From: Auriscalpium vulgare
Lineage: Eukaryota > Basidiomycota > Agaricomycetes > Russulales > Auriscalpiaceae
Assembly: GCA_019915015.1 (NCBI GenBank)
Contig: JAHBBC010000020.1
Coordinates: forward strand, 248,001-312,000
Direction: 5' to 3'
Length of the DNA: 64,000 nucleotides
Shown here: positions 23,883 through 34,970 of the stretch, one piece after another
How positions within the stretch are numbered: the stretch's first letter is position 1
Layout of the letters: each line of letters opens with the position of its first letter
Program-made: the position numbers and the translations under genes
The notes under the pieces: model-generated
Told to the model about the DNA's origin: nothing
Seen by the model: only the letters and a program-made list of their open reading frames with translations
Database searches by the model: none

Positions 23883-25333
23883 ATGGCTGCACCACTGACG
23901 GCGGTTGCTCACGCTCAACTGGAAGCTCTGCGCCAGGTGAGTAGTGCGACGCGTTGTTGCAGCCCCCGTCTCACTGCGTTCGGAGACCATCCTCGCGCAG
24001 AGCAATGAGATCGAGCAACAGCAGAAAAAGCTGGAGAATATGCAAGCGGTGCGTCTCATTCTGTCAAAAGCTAACATGTCTGACTTCCGGAAGGTTGTTG
24101 AGGGGCAAAACGAGCTTATCAAGGCACGCCACACTGGCGCCGGCAGTGAAAGCGACGGTGAAAGCGAGGAGGGCTATGATAGTAGCACCGACGAAGCTGA
24201 CGACCGTGTTCTTCCTGAACCCCTCTGCGACCGCGACACCTCTGGCAACATCTTTCGCGACACCTCTGACAACATCCTTCGATGCTCTGCATGCGCATGG
24301 GAGGTTATCAAAGGCACGTGTGTCATGTGTCACCTTGAGCACAACGTCGACTCGGTAAGTTCTTGGCCGTGTTCCCTGCCGCACCGCTAAACCCCCTCAG
24401 CACGGCGACGCATTCGAGCAGACCGAACGCGGCGGGCACCGTGATGTCACCATGGACGACGACACGACCCTGCTTGAAGAGCGCCTGCCATGGCCGCGCG
24501 GCACAACGCCCCTGGACCCCCTGGACCCCGCCGATACAGCGTCCGTCCCGAGCGCCTACGCCAGCAACGTCCAGGAATACACCGCGCTTCTCAAGCGCGG
24601 CGCGTCCCGCGAGATGTGCGAGGCCTTCCAGCTGCAGTACACATACTCCGGCGGCATCGTCGCGTGGGCGGACTGGCAGCTCTTCGCCGACTTCTCCGGG
24701 CCGGGCATGAAGGACGGCGACCACTGGAAGATTCTCCTTGGGAGGCGGGTGCCCCGCGAGGTCTCAGACAGGGACGGCTCCAGGTTCATGGAGGCGCTGC
24801 TCGAGGAGGCGGTCGTGTTCCCGCTGACGCGCCAGGACGACTGCGGGAGCTGGGAGACCGTCCTCGAGGAGCCTGGCGTGTGGGTCACGCGGCCCCGCCC
24901 CGCTGAGGACGCGCAGAGCGGGGACGCGCAGAGCGAGCTCGGACAGGACGACGACGCCAGCGAGACCGACGAGATCGACACCGGCGTCGTCGTCGACATT
25001 GACCGTGGCGTTGCCTGGGCGCGCGCGTCTGGCGAGCCCCTCTTCGCCGACGCGTACGAGGACGAAGGCATCGACGACGAGAAAGCGGAGACCGACCCCA
25101 AGCACACCTTGCAGGCATCCGACGCCAACGACGATTACGACTCGGAGTACGACTCTGCTGACGACGACTCGGTCTCGGAGAGCGAGGGGAGCAGCGGGAC
25201 CAGCGAGGAGGAGACAAGCGAGGAGGAGGGCGAGGAGGGCGAGGAACTGGTCCATGAACGCGATGACCTGGCGATCGCCGCGGGGAATGGGAATGCGTCC
25301 GGCTCATCCTCCCGCGGTTATGTCCGTGTCTAA
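23883..25333 (+). CDS. uncharacterised four-exon family, paralogue 3
   Basis: Exons 23883-23936, 23986-24048, 24094-24354 and 24401-25333, all at codon boundaries, give 436 residues starting MAAPLTAVAHAQLEALRQ. The knuckle is CSACAWEVIKGTCVMC. The conserved domain is very close to paralogue 2: PWPRGTTPLDPLD, EYTALLKRGAS, GGIVAWADWQLFADFSGPGMK, GDHWKILLGRR and WETVLEEPGVWVTRP. The tail is acidic (SGTSEEETSEEEGEEGEE). It diverges less from paralogue 2 than either does from paralogue 1, so 2 and 3 are the younger pair, in opposite orientation about 3 kb apart. Confidence 0.75.
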
Positions 25334-25869
25334 GCGTTCACAGGGGAAGGAAAGACGCGTGTGTAGCTTGCAGTTTGGTTGCGATGTATAGATACTGATT
25401 CGTTGATTTGCTGAACTCTTGCCCTGATTTGGCATGCAGCGCTCACGAATGCGGCGCGCCGCCGGACGATGCGTGCAAATGGATTTGCGCCGGTGGGGCG
25501 ATGCTTGCAGAGCGCCGCAGCTGCGCAACGCCGGACGTGTTCGTCCCGCGGCGTGCTGTTCGGCCCGACGGCTCAGATAAACTCACTGCCTCCCGGGATG
25601 AAGGCCCTCAGGACTCGAAGGTCAGCTGGGCGACAAGTCTGACTCTATCTCGCCGAGGCCCGCAGCTTTACGACCGACAGTTGGGCTCTTTGTCCGCGCC
25701 TGACATCAGTTGTATAAAATTTAAATAGGATAGGATCAAGGAGCGCATTGAAGATCATATAATTCGTTGGATTTACAGCCCGGGAGACTCGTGAGTCTCA
25801 CACGATGATAGCGAATCTCTAGGCCGTCACCTGCAGCGGCAGAGACACTGGCCCATCAGCCATCTTGAT

Positions 25870-26403
25870 TCTCCCTCGTTCTCACGCGCACCATCGTCCC
25901 ATGTCATACGCGTCCCAGGCAACGCGTCCCGCGCCCTCTCAAGCCATGTGCCGTCCACACTGCAACGCACCACATCCGGCTCCTCCAGCGTCAGTCCCAT
26001 CTCCGCACGCGCCGAGAGGCACAGCAGCAGCGCTTCGGCGCCACCCGCTATGTCGTCGCACGCCGGCGAGCACGAGTATGGCGAGCGCAGGGAGCGCGTC
26101 CGCGGGGCGCAGCGCGGTGCAGAACGAGAGCGCCTCGTCGTCTTGGACGGTCAAGCGCCGCACAGCCGGCGCACGGCGCATCCAGTCGCCCCATGTGCGC
26201 CCATGCATGGGACCGAGCCCAACCGTGGCCTCCTCCAGACGTGCCGATACAACGGCCTGGAGGGCAGCCAACCCGTATGTGCGTTTTTGGCGGACACAGG
26301 AGGAGTACTTACTGTGCGGCGGGCAAAATCGTGACATCATGTGGCGGAGTCCGAGACATTGCCACCAAATTCGATGCACATTGATGTATTGCTCCTTCCC
26401 TGC
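25870..26403 (-). pseudogene. F-box/LRR-like C-terminal remnant
   Basis: A minus-strand frame reads like the end of a fungal F-box/LRR protein (RRLTVQDDEALSFCTALRP, ALPALAILVLAG) and then loses coding character near 26065. In another frame the text continues sensibly (EALLLCLSARAEMGLTLEE, CSVDGTWLERARDALPG). No usable intron joins the two, so a frameshift is the simplest reading. No F-box or start was found. Assignment is weak. Confidence 0.3.
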
Positions 26404-26625
26404 CATTCCTTCCTGAGCTCAGCCGGGATGCACGGCGGAAGATGTGAATCATCGCTGATTCATGGCTGGGCGAGTTGTAACGTCCAACAACGAGAAGCGA
26501 CGAGCATCCGTCGGGATAGAATACATACTGCACCGTCCTGTGTAACCTCTTATTGACCTTGAACAGCGATTAGAAATAAGGTGCTTACCCACCGCATTCC
26601 CGCAACACTGAGCGAAGCAACGGCC

Positions 26626-27860
26626 TCAATCTGAGTCTTCAATCTGGAAGACTATCAGTGATCTATATAACATTGACGGTGCTAGCGCTGTCCTACCTAT
26701 CCAATCAACGTACTCCGGGCGCTAGATCAAAGTCAGCGCGTCTTCTGCGATACTGCATGAGAACCGTACCTGAAAGGATTGCCAATCCTCGTAGACAATT
26801 AGCTCGATGCCCATTTCCGCGCAGGTGTCTCGGAAGAGGTCGATTGTCCACTGTTCCACAAGGCGCGTGAGCGACACCAATTGCAGCTCAGGCAAGTTCT
26901 GTATGAATCAAAGAATCCGCTCGACCTCGCAATGCATCATATGGCCCCCGCTCATCGGGTGCAGACCCAGATGCCGTATTGATCGAGGGAGCTTGAGCGT
27001 TGGCCGCGGCGTTTGGAGAAGGATGACCTCTTCTAACCCCGTCAACAGGGCAAATATCCCTTCCGGTAGGTGATTGACGCCAACGATCGTATTAATGAAA
27101 GGCGCGTTGGTCGCAATCACGTCAATCTGATCGAGAGAGTCGGCACATATTCCGTCTGCCTTCAGATAACGGAGCTCGGGTGCCCGGTGGTCCACGGAGG
27201 GGAAGAGCACGGTGATCGTGCGGAAGCCAATGTTTTTCTGGATATCGATGTCGTGGAGGGACATGAGTAATTGCCCCTGGAGGAGCGGAGGTGGAGAGCC
27301 GGCCTCGGATGGCTGTTCGTGGTTGATGCAGATGGAGGTGTAGCGGATACTCCCGAACCACAAGGCGAGCAGCTGCATGTTCGCGCGCCCCGTCCACACG
27401 TCGCTCAGCAGCACCTTCACGGCCAGCTTGAGGTCGTGGATTTTCTCGAGCTCCTTGACCGTGAATTCGCGGTCGGCGCGGAACGTGAGCCTTGCGAGGT
27501 TGGGGCAGCGCTGGAGAACAGCGACGAGTCCCTCCACCGTGGGTAAGGGCGAGCGCGTGCGTGACACGACAAAGAACGTCAGAGATCGTACGTGAGAGAT
27601 CGTATGTGGGCGCCCAATGAAGGGCTCTGCACGAGAGTGTCGAGGTAGAGCTGTGGGGCACGGGCCTCGGGGTGCCAATAGTCCCAGTGCTGTAAGCTGC
27701 GACGGAAGAGCAACCGCTGGGAGATGGGTGCCCAGGCGCGGCAAACGAGAGCGCATGTTCGGAGGGTGTCGTAGTCGATGTAGCGGGGCTGAGAGAAGCG
27801 GTACACGGCTTCGATAATGGACATGTGGATGTCGTGCGGTAAAATGGAGATATTAGGCAT
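26626..27860 (-). pseudogene. F-box protein gene, broken
   Basis: The chosen start is ATG 27860 (MPNISILPHDIHMSIIEAVYR), with an F-box-like N-terminus through TLRTCALVCRAWAPISQRLLF. The frame breaks at a 14-base tandem duplication (27577-27590 and 27591-27604). Removing one unit restores SLGAHIRSLTFFVVSRTRS. The second half then runs as LRR-like sequence to an in-frame TGA at 26908-26910. Beyond that stop the same frame continues with clear family sequence (NLPELQLVSLTRLVEQWTI, ELIVYEDWQSFQ) to 26770, and a GTACGG..GATCTAG intron leads to a last exon ending at 26626. Two independent lesions argue for a pseudogene rather than a splice error. Confidence 0.6.
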
Positions 27861-28539
27861 CCTGTAGAATCCGAGACGCGTCGCAGTGAGCTCTCTGCGA
27901 TATAACTTCAGAGAGCCGGAGACTCGCACCGGACTTCACTGGACTCCACGGAGTGGGAAGAAAACAGAGATGAAAATCTTGAGGAGGTGTCGGAGGTAAC
28001 TGATGCATACGAAGGGAAGAGGACGGGATAATATGATGTTCTAGATGTTATCTTGGGCAAGGCCCGGGGTCGTCGGGCACGGTCAGCGCCGACTGATTAT
28101 CGTGCCTGAATGCCTGAGTGACTGCTGAGGATAGGATAGGATAGGATAGCAACCCGCCAGGGGGTCCCGATGAGGAACAGGGCGGGGGTCCGCGCTACGT
28201 AGACGGCGCTGTACATGAGAGTGCAGGCCGCTGTGACATTGAGGAGAATCTGCTTTCTCTGCGTCACAGTGGGGTGCGTTATGCATATGGAGTATATGGT
28301 AGTTTCCCTCTAGATCGGAGTCATCCTCTTCAGCGTATGGGACTCGGGCTCCAATTTTGAGCTTACTTGCTATCCAGATCCCTAGGTACTTAATCTTCAT
28401 ATGACAAACGGCTACCCCATTGCCAACGGCGTGGCGGCCGAAGGCGCGAAGAGCGAGCAGCGCAACTTCGATCACCGCAGCGATAATGCGTGTCTTCAGA
28501 ACCATTCTCAAACGCGCCGCAGCGAAAGCGCGGAGACAC
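27861..28539. other. intergenic with GGATA microsatellite
   Basis: No gene. Four tandem GGATA units lie at 28129-28148. Confidence 0.5.
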
Positions 28540-30838
28540 CTACTCGAAATAATCCCCGTCTTCGTCCACCGCCCCCGATGACCCTTCTTCTGCGCTATCT
28601 TCCCCATCGGGCATCCGTATCTTGCGCGGAACGTGTCGGGCACTACGGCGGCGCTCCTGCGGCACGGGATCTGCATCCTTCGTCTTCAAGGACACCTGCT
28701 TGGGCTTCACCGCCCTCTTGCTCTTCCCACGCGAGGTACGCACAGACGACTTCGTGTGCCCGCTCTTTGGCTGGGCGGCCTCTTCTTGCGCCGCAGTCAG
28801 TGCCTCCTGGAAGTCCGCGTCATACGAGACCGGGATGCAGAGCATAACGTGAAGGACCTGACCGAGGAGTACATCAGCTTCAATACTTCCAGATTGGACA
28901 CAGAGCGTACCTCTTCGCCGGAGTCTAGCGCCGCGAGCATATCCTTCCGCTCGAGTCCCATCGCAATTGCCAGCACCCCTGGCCGGCGAGCAGCCTCGAC
29001 TGCTTCCTCCGCTACTTCGCGGCCGTTTTTCCGCAACCATACGCGCGCGCGCATCGATGTGTAACACTTCCACGACTGCGGCGCCAGAAGGGCGTCAGCC
29101 CACGCGTTTCGTGTCTGCACAGAAATATACCGATGAGACATCTACCTCGCGTCGAAGACATCCTGGCACCGAACCTTCTGAGGAAGGGCCTTGAACTCGT
29201 CCGCAGACAGCGGCTGCTTGCTCATCTCTAGCCTGTAGTTGCCCATATACCGCCATGTTGCGACGTCATCCGAAGCGCGTATGAACAATCCAACATACGG
29301 CTCCTTCATGATATCCATCCGGTTGGCGATGAGCGTCCCCGGCTGCCCCGGCACCTCCGGCAGTCCGGGGTTTGGCCCCCAGTTGGGGAAGAGCAGGTGC
29401 CTGTCCTCGCGCGTTGCTTGAGGGAGGTTGCGCGCGCCGGACACCTTCATGAGGAAGCTCTGGATACTGCCACCGCACTTCGCTCTGATGAGGTCGCGCC
29501 GGACGTAACCGCCGCCGCCGCCGCTGTGCAGTATGGTGGGTCGCGGCGCGAGATGTGATGGAGGGACAGCGATAGAGGGGATGGTGGCGATACGGGCGGC
29601 TAGGGATGCAGGGAGATTATGATAAGCAGCGGGACGCCGGTGGAGGGGGGTGGAGGGGCCAGCAGTCGCATTTGAGCTAGAGGGTTGAGCCGACAAGATT
29701 TCGAGTGTCCCCGCCTCAAACTTGCGGCGTTTCACTGTCGGTGCGGGGGTCTCTGAGCGCGGTGGGGTTATCAAAGGCGAGTTGGATGCAAACGGATCGA
29801 CCGAATCTTCGGCTTCCAGCGGCCGCTTCTCAAGTCGCCAAAGTTTTTCCTGAGATCATTGGTGAGTTACAGACGACGTGCATGAGCCTTAGTAATACCT
29901 CAGTTTTCCACGGATCCATTTTTAATGCGAGCGGAGGGGGAAGGAGGGACGGCGAGGGGAGGTGCGAGGCGGGCGGCGAAGCATGATATTCCACCATATC
30001 AACATCGTCTTCGCGACCGCTGTATATGACATCGTCGACGGGAATCTGAACCTGTGGCTAGCGGGCGTCAGTTAGCGCAGGGGAAAAAGCCTGATGGACG
30101 CACTGCAGGCGGCGCAACAGCGGGCGCCAAATCCAAATATAGATTGTCTTCGTCGTCTTCACTGACAGCACCGTAGGTGCCAGGGGCAGCGGCAGAGTCG
30201 AACGCATCGTGCAAGGGGGGAGTGGGGAAATGATGCTGCGGGTGCGAGAGCGACTGTCGAGGCTCTGCGTCGGACGCATCTTCTGCTGGCGGACGAATGG
30301 CCTCGTCAACGACTGGCAGTGGCGTCAACGGAAGCCGGGACATTTCTTCGAGTTCCTTCACTCGGTCCAACAGCGTTTGGTGCATCGTCTCCGCTGCAGT
30401 TCGCTCGCCCTCGGCAGCTCGCATGCTCTTTTCCCTCACCCGTTCCCTCTCCAACGCATCCCGGAGATTCTTTTCTGCTGCGCACCTGAGGTCGGCCTCT
30501 CTTTTGAGCTCGTCGGACATCTTCGCGGTGGCACGTCTGGCGATGTCGGCAGCCTCTGTCTGTGCGCGTATGTCCTCGTTCAGCCGCGCGACTGTCCCGA
30601 CATGCGCCCGCTCCTGGACTTGCAGCACATGCTGCTGCTCTCTGAGCACTCTTAGTTCGTCTTGGAGTTTGTCGCGATGTGTTCGGCTCGCTGCCAAGTC
30701 GAGTATGAGACGTTCGGTTTGCTTTGTAGAGTGGCCCTCCAAGAAGCGTAGTCGGTCTTCCAGCGCATCGATGGTGCGTCGCGCATCGCATAGTTCGTCT
30801 TCAAGTTGGCTTGCTCGTGCGGTAGGCTGATGGCTCAT
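28540..30838 (-). CDS. coiled-coil protein with DUF6697-like domain
   Basis: Five exons, all joined at codon boundaries (30104-30838, 29899-30051, 29175-29849, 28911-29114, 28540-28857), give 694 residues starting MSHQPTARASQLEDEL. Residues about 8-165 are a long coiled coil. A proline-rich linker follows, then a domain like basidiomycete DUF6697: VPGQPGTLIANR, WRYMGNYRLEMSKQPLSADEF, RARVWLRKNGREV and VLHVMLCIPVSYDADFQEAL. The tail is basic (SSVRTSRGKSKRAVKPKQ) and then acidic. The frame from 29919 has its own ATG, but the splice CCACAG at 30052 joins both halves, and the coiled-coil plus DUF6697 order is known from relatives. Function unknown; the basic tail would suit a nuclear protein. Confidence 0.75.
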
Positions 30839-31134
30839 AGCGAGGAACACGGGTTGAGACAGGGAGGGTCGGCGCCATCGACGCGTTCAACACATGTACA
30901 AGAGTCGTCGCGCCGCGCGGGCAAGAGTCACTGACCGCTCAATTTGAGCATGTGACATTCCTTACTTAGCGATATCCCGCGACCCTGACTGCAATGCGGA
31001 GTCCACCTGGTGTCCTCCTGGCGGCCGTTGTACGTGCCATCTACTTACAAACATGCGCATGCGATACACTTATTCGATAACGCACCGTACCTTTTCGTCC
31101 AGCTCCAGCTCAATCGAAGTACACTCAGGCTGTA
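30839..31134. other. intergenic up to the transposon
   Basis: No coding signal. It holds the promoter of the DUF6697-like gene and ends in the TA (31133-31134) that flanks the Tc1/mariner element. Confidence 0.5.
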
Positions 31135-31164
31135 CAGTGCTTTGCATATGAGTTTACAGTCGCG
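31135..31164 (+). repeat. left terminal inverted repeat of the Tc1/mariner element
   Basis: Thirty bases, CAGTGCTTTG at the tip and CAGTCGCG at the inner end, perfectly inverted at 34807-34836. GC-rich sequence follows inside both ends. Confidence 0.9.
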
Positions 31165-31593
31165 CCGGCGCCCGCGCGCGATATGTGCCTGAAGCGTGAC
31201 AATTTCACACTCCGCTCTCCGGTGGTGCGCGGCTGCTGCAACCCATCTATCACTCGTTCATCCTGGCCCTCGTACTTGTTTCCTTCGTCGACCCTCCGAC
31301 TCTTGTGCACCCGAAAGGCCATGTTTCTAATCCTCATTGATCTGCCGTGGACCTTGGTGTACGGGATTCACAATCACGGCCTCGGGTAACTGCCAGGCAA
31401 CATTGCCCTGAATCTCGACGCTAGCTCGACAACACCGTCCCAACTTGAGCGTGCCCGCTGTGGCCAGTGACCTTGGTATGCTCTCATTGGTGCTCTGTCA
31501 CAATAGGCTGATATTCATGATATTTTACTGTTTTTGGTCAGATTGTGTTGCGTGCACGGACCATCGGGCAGGCTATAAAGACTTGAGTTCGGT

Positions 31594-33553
31594 ATGTCAT
31601 TCTCCGCACCTCCAATGGAGGGCTCTCCTCTAAAAATCCGCATTCCCCACGTCTCACAGCGTCGCGCACCTGTCGATGGGTCCATCGCTGCACCCATGCC
31701 ATTCACTCCGGACGCTTCTCCGCCTCCTTCACCTGCAATTCATCGTCCGACTACTCCGCTGCCACTACCGCGCCTGCCCACACCGAGACCAGCTCCGGAG
31801 GAACTGCCGGCACCACCTGCGCATGTCCCGTCTCAGGCATGGCTTCGCAATCCAGCGTGGATAGGTACGTTCAACTGTATCGTTGGACTCACGACACATA
31901 CTGATCTATCAACTCATATTAGATGGCGGGGTTAATCCACCCCGGTTCTATCACTCGGCGGCTGCAATCGATAATGCACATCGGGCAGCTGTTGAAGCGG
32001 GCGCCCGTGTTCCAGCTCCCAGGACGACTCCGCCTCCGCTAGAGGACGATGACATCATCATCCTATCCCATACGAAGATTCCTGAACGTGTCCCTATCGC
32101 TCCGTGTGTTAACAATGGTATGTTATCTGCATATTTTACATGCTCAACCATGTTCTAATGTCTCGGTGTAGCCTTCGACAACACATATTTTGTCTCCATC
32201 ACGCACTCTCATTCCATCGTCGACACATCAGCTACGACGCGCGGGGCCAAGGCATCCGTGAAGAAGGCAAAGGAGACGAAGATGGACAACATGAAGCTCA
32301 CAAAAATGTCGCGGGCAGACTTCATCACGGCATTCCTCCGTGTTTTCAAGCTTCACAATCACATCAGTCCGGGAGTCCACTCTGGCCCAGCCTTTCGGCT
32401 GTCGTGGACTGGATCGAGGTGCGTCCGTCATCTCTCGCCATCCGTTCGGTTGTTCATCATGATCCAGTGGCGGAAAGTCAGGTGCTCCGACTATCGTGAC
32501 CGACTACGAGTTCGGGGTTGCCATTGAGGCTATTCGGGCGAAGAAGGACCCAAAGATCCTGGTTGAGTTTGACAGCGACACCATGGGGCCGTTCCGTATA
32601 CAGCAAGCTGTATGTAGCCATTGACTTACATGTATATTGCGCAGTGACTCATCTTCAAACAGGCACTTCCATTGCTACGCAGCAATGGTAATGCTGACGA
32701 CGAACTTGTCTACGGAACAAAGGTAGAGTCCCTCTCTTATGGCTGTACTATACAGTCTAATTTGTGTAGGTTCCACATGTCAATCAATTTCCGGACCAGA
32801 CACAGCTGCACGGCGCCATCATTCTCGAACTGAAGGCGAAGTGGGGCTGTGCCAAACACCCCGGTGAGAACGGCGGCACGGGGCACTGCTTCATCACGCC
32901 AACTAGTGAGCATCTGCCGCTCAATATGCGGAAATTCAAGCAGTGGGCAGCGGCTATTGTGAGTTGTACTGCACTTGCTCAACTCGATGCATCTGATGGA
33001 CAACTTGTAGGCCAGCGACAAAGCCTTGAAGGACCGTCCGCCGAACACCATCACGTTCGATGGGTCACGTGATGGTCAGCATCAGGCCGTGCGTGCGCGG
33101 GGCCGCTCAGGACCCTATTCCCCGATGTCGCCGACACCCAGCAGCAGCTCCACTACTCCCGACTTGAACACGCTGGTCATGACGGCGATCCTCAGCACCC
33201 TCACCGGGAAACGGCAGCGCTCAGCATCTCCACCAGCCCGCACCCTCCCACGCACGCCGACTCGGCCTCGCATCATGTCGTATCCCCTTTCGCCGCTTCC
33301 GATCCCCGGTGGGGAACTGCGTGCATGTCTCAGGGATTTCAAGAACTCATACGGTATTGATCTGACACATTGCGAGGAGGCCTTGTTCATCCTCGACTTC
33401 ACGCCCGACATCATCTCCGACGTCCCTTGCACCCGCCTTTGCGAAGTCACCGGAGCTGCTGAGGGGTGCATGATGAAGCTGCAGAGGTTCTGCAGGACGT
33501 GGTCCTCGCAGCTTGAGGACCGGCGCCGTTCTACTGTCCCTAATCTTTCCTAG
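31594..33553 (+). CDS. transposon cargo protein, uncharacterised basidiomycete family
   Basis: Seven exons: 31594-31864, 31923-32117, 32172-32418, 32468-32609, 32663-32722, 32770-32958 and 33011-33553. They give 548 residues. A CTATAAAG box lies about 20 bases before the ATG. The N-terminal 80 residues are proline-rich (PSPAIHRPTTPLPLPRLPTP). The middle holds WGCAKHPGENGGTGHCFITP, then SEHLPLNMRKFKQWAAAI and RPPNTITFDG. This C-x3-H...C followed by EHLPL...WAxAI is a pattern I know only from hypothetical agaricomycete proteins. A Ser/Pro-rich region precedes a helical C-terminus. No enzyme motif is seen. The intact, intron-rich frame within a transposon suggests a captured host gene or an accessory transposition factor. 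Confidence 0.75.
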
Positions 33554-33630
33554 TTTCACACTTGTTGCAGAAGCTCGCCATCCGGCAGGAGCACTAATTT
33601 TGATCTTCTATTGTCTTCTCTACATTACTA

Positions 33631-34723
33631 CTACTGGTGCTCGAAGGAATAACCACAGTTCATGATCCAGCCCTCTGCACTTTCGTGTGAAATTGACTCG
33701 ACAGCTTGCTCTATCAACCATGGTCTGTCCTCGCGCCGCACAGCCTCCTCCTCATGGCGACGAAGCCATGCCTTGATTGAGTGGAAAGCCTGCTCAATGG
33801 GATTCATGTCCGGTGAATACGGGGGTAGATATATAAGTCGTGCACCTAGGAAGCAGGCAAGGTCAGCTGTGACGTCGAGCATTCTTCAGAAAATCAGACG
33901 CTACCGCATTCATTCTCGACGATACGCCGCACTTCCGCATCATGGTGAATGGTGCAATTGTCCATGATGACGACACTGCGCGGTCCTGGGTATGGGTTCA
34001 GAAGAGGGGCCTGCAGAGGTCACAGTATCAGTGCACGAGAGCTCGAGGATGTTGCGAGAAAATATTTACCAGGTCTTCGTCAAGAAAGCGGATGAACTTC
34101 TCTTTGTTCACCGATCCCTCGAAGATGTCGAGAGCAATGATCCCATCTGTCGAAAGTGCCGGAAGGACGGAGTAGCGCTGACCGCGGATGAATGTCGCGC
34201 GCCGGACACATGCCTGCCCCACCGCAGCCCATCCCTCCGTGCGTTGGTTGGTCATGTCGTCAACACTGGACTCATCAAGCCAGACCATGTACTGAGCAGG
34301 TATGTCCCCGTATTCGGCAATCCACGTTGCACGGAGGAGCTCATTGCGTTCGGCTGCAGCCTTCGAGACATGTTTGCGGCTGATTGCCATGTTGTGTATT
34401 GCTCGCGAAATCGTGGCGATGGAGACATCAACGTTGCGATTCTCGATCAGCTGGGTCTGAAGTTCATCCAGGTAGAGCGTGGGGTTCGCAGAGAGAAGGG
34501 ATGAGATGTAGTCGAGATCGCCGCCATCGAGGAGGCGCGGCCGCCCCCGAGGAGCTGCAAATGGGTTTTCGACGGTGTTGTGGTTGCGGTACAGACGGAG
34601 GATATTGTATACGGTGCTCTCGGAGCAGTTGGCAAGTTGCGCAATCTCCGGGGCCTTCTTTCTGTGCTCAATAGACCAAGAGACGATGAGTTCTCTGACT
34701 TCGGGGGAGATACGAGGCGGCAT
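33631..34723 (-). CDS. Tc1/mariner-type DDE transposase (left copy, intact)
   Basis: Exons 34070-34723, 33905-34010 and 33631-33845 give 324 residues starting MPPRISPEVRELIVSW. Residues about 10-60 are a helix-turn-helix (KKAPEIAQLANCSESTVYNILRLY) followed by the RGRPRLL linker and a second HTH. The catalytic triad is the D of YMVWLDESSVDD, the D of SVVIMDNCTIHH and the E of YSPDMNPIEQAF, with about 35 residues between the last two. The WAAVGQ block is typical of Tc1. The frame upstream to 34795 lacks an ATG, so 34723 is the start. It should cut and paste the element at TA sites, binding the 30-bp ends. Confidence 0.9.
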
Positions 34724-34806
34724 GGGTAGAGTTGGCGGAGTCAGGCACGATACATGGCCCGACCACAGTGTGACTGATTTGTGACAGGTACACAAATTCG
34801 CGCGCG

Positions 34807-34836
34807 CGCGACTGTAAACTCATATGCAAAGCACTG
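34807..34836 (-). repeat. right terminal inverted repeat of the Tc1/mariner element
   Basis: Exact inverse of 31135-31164, followed by TATA at 34837-34840. An AT dinucleotide run (34886-34901) lies 50 bases further right, between the element and PCK1. Confidence 0.9.
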
Positions 34837-34970
34837 TATAGAAGGGCCGCTCTCGGCGAGAGCGCAGAGGTCTCGGGAGCGAGACATATATATATATATA
34901 TGGCAGGCAATAGATATCCGAGAAAATATTGCCATATTACATAATGGCTACGCACGCTTGTTCAAATTCA

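Larger units (their letters stand above)
31135..34836. mobile_element. Tc1/mariner element, complete left copy with cargo gene
   Basis: A 3702-bp element with perfect 30-bp terminal inverted repeats beginning CAGTGCTTTGCATATGAG, flanked by TA on each side (31133-31134, 34837-34838) as expected for Tc1/mariner. It carries a transposase on the minus strand at the right and a seven-exon gene on the plus strand at the left, convergent with 77 bases between stop codons. Usual fungal Tc1 elements are under 2 kb with only the transposase, so the cargo is unusual. A second inverted copy starts at 37486. Confidence 0.9.
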
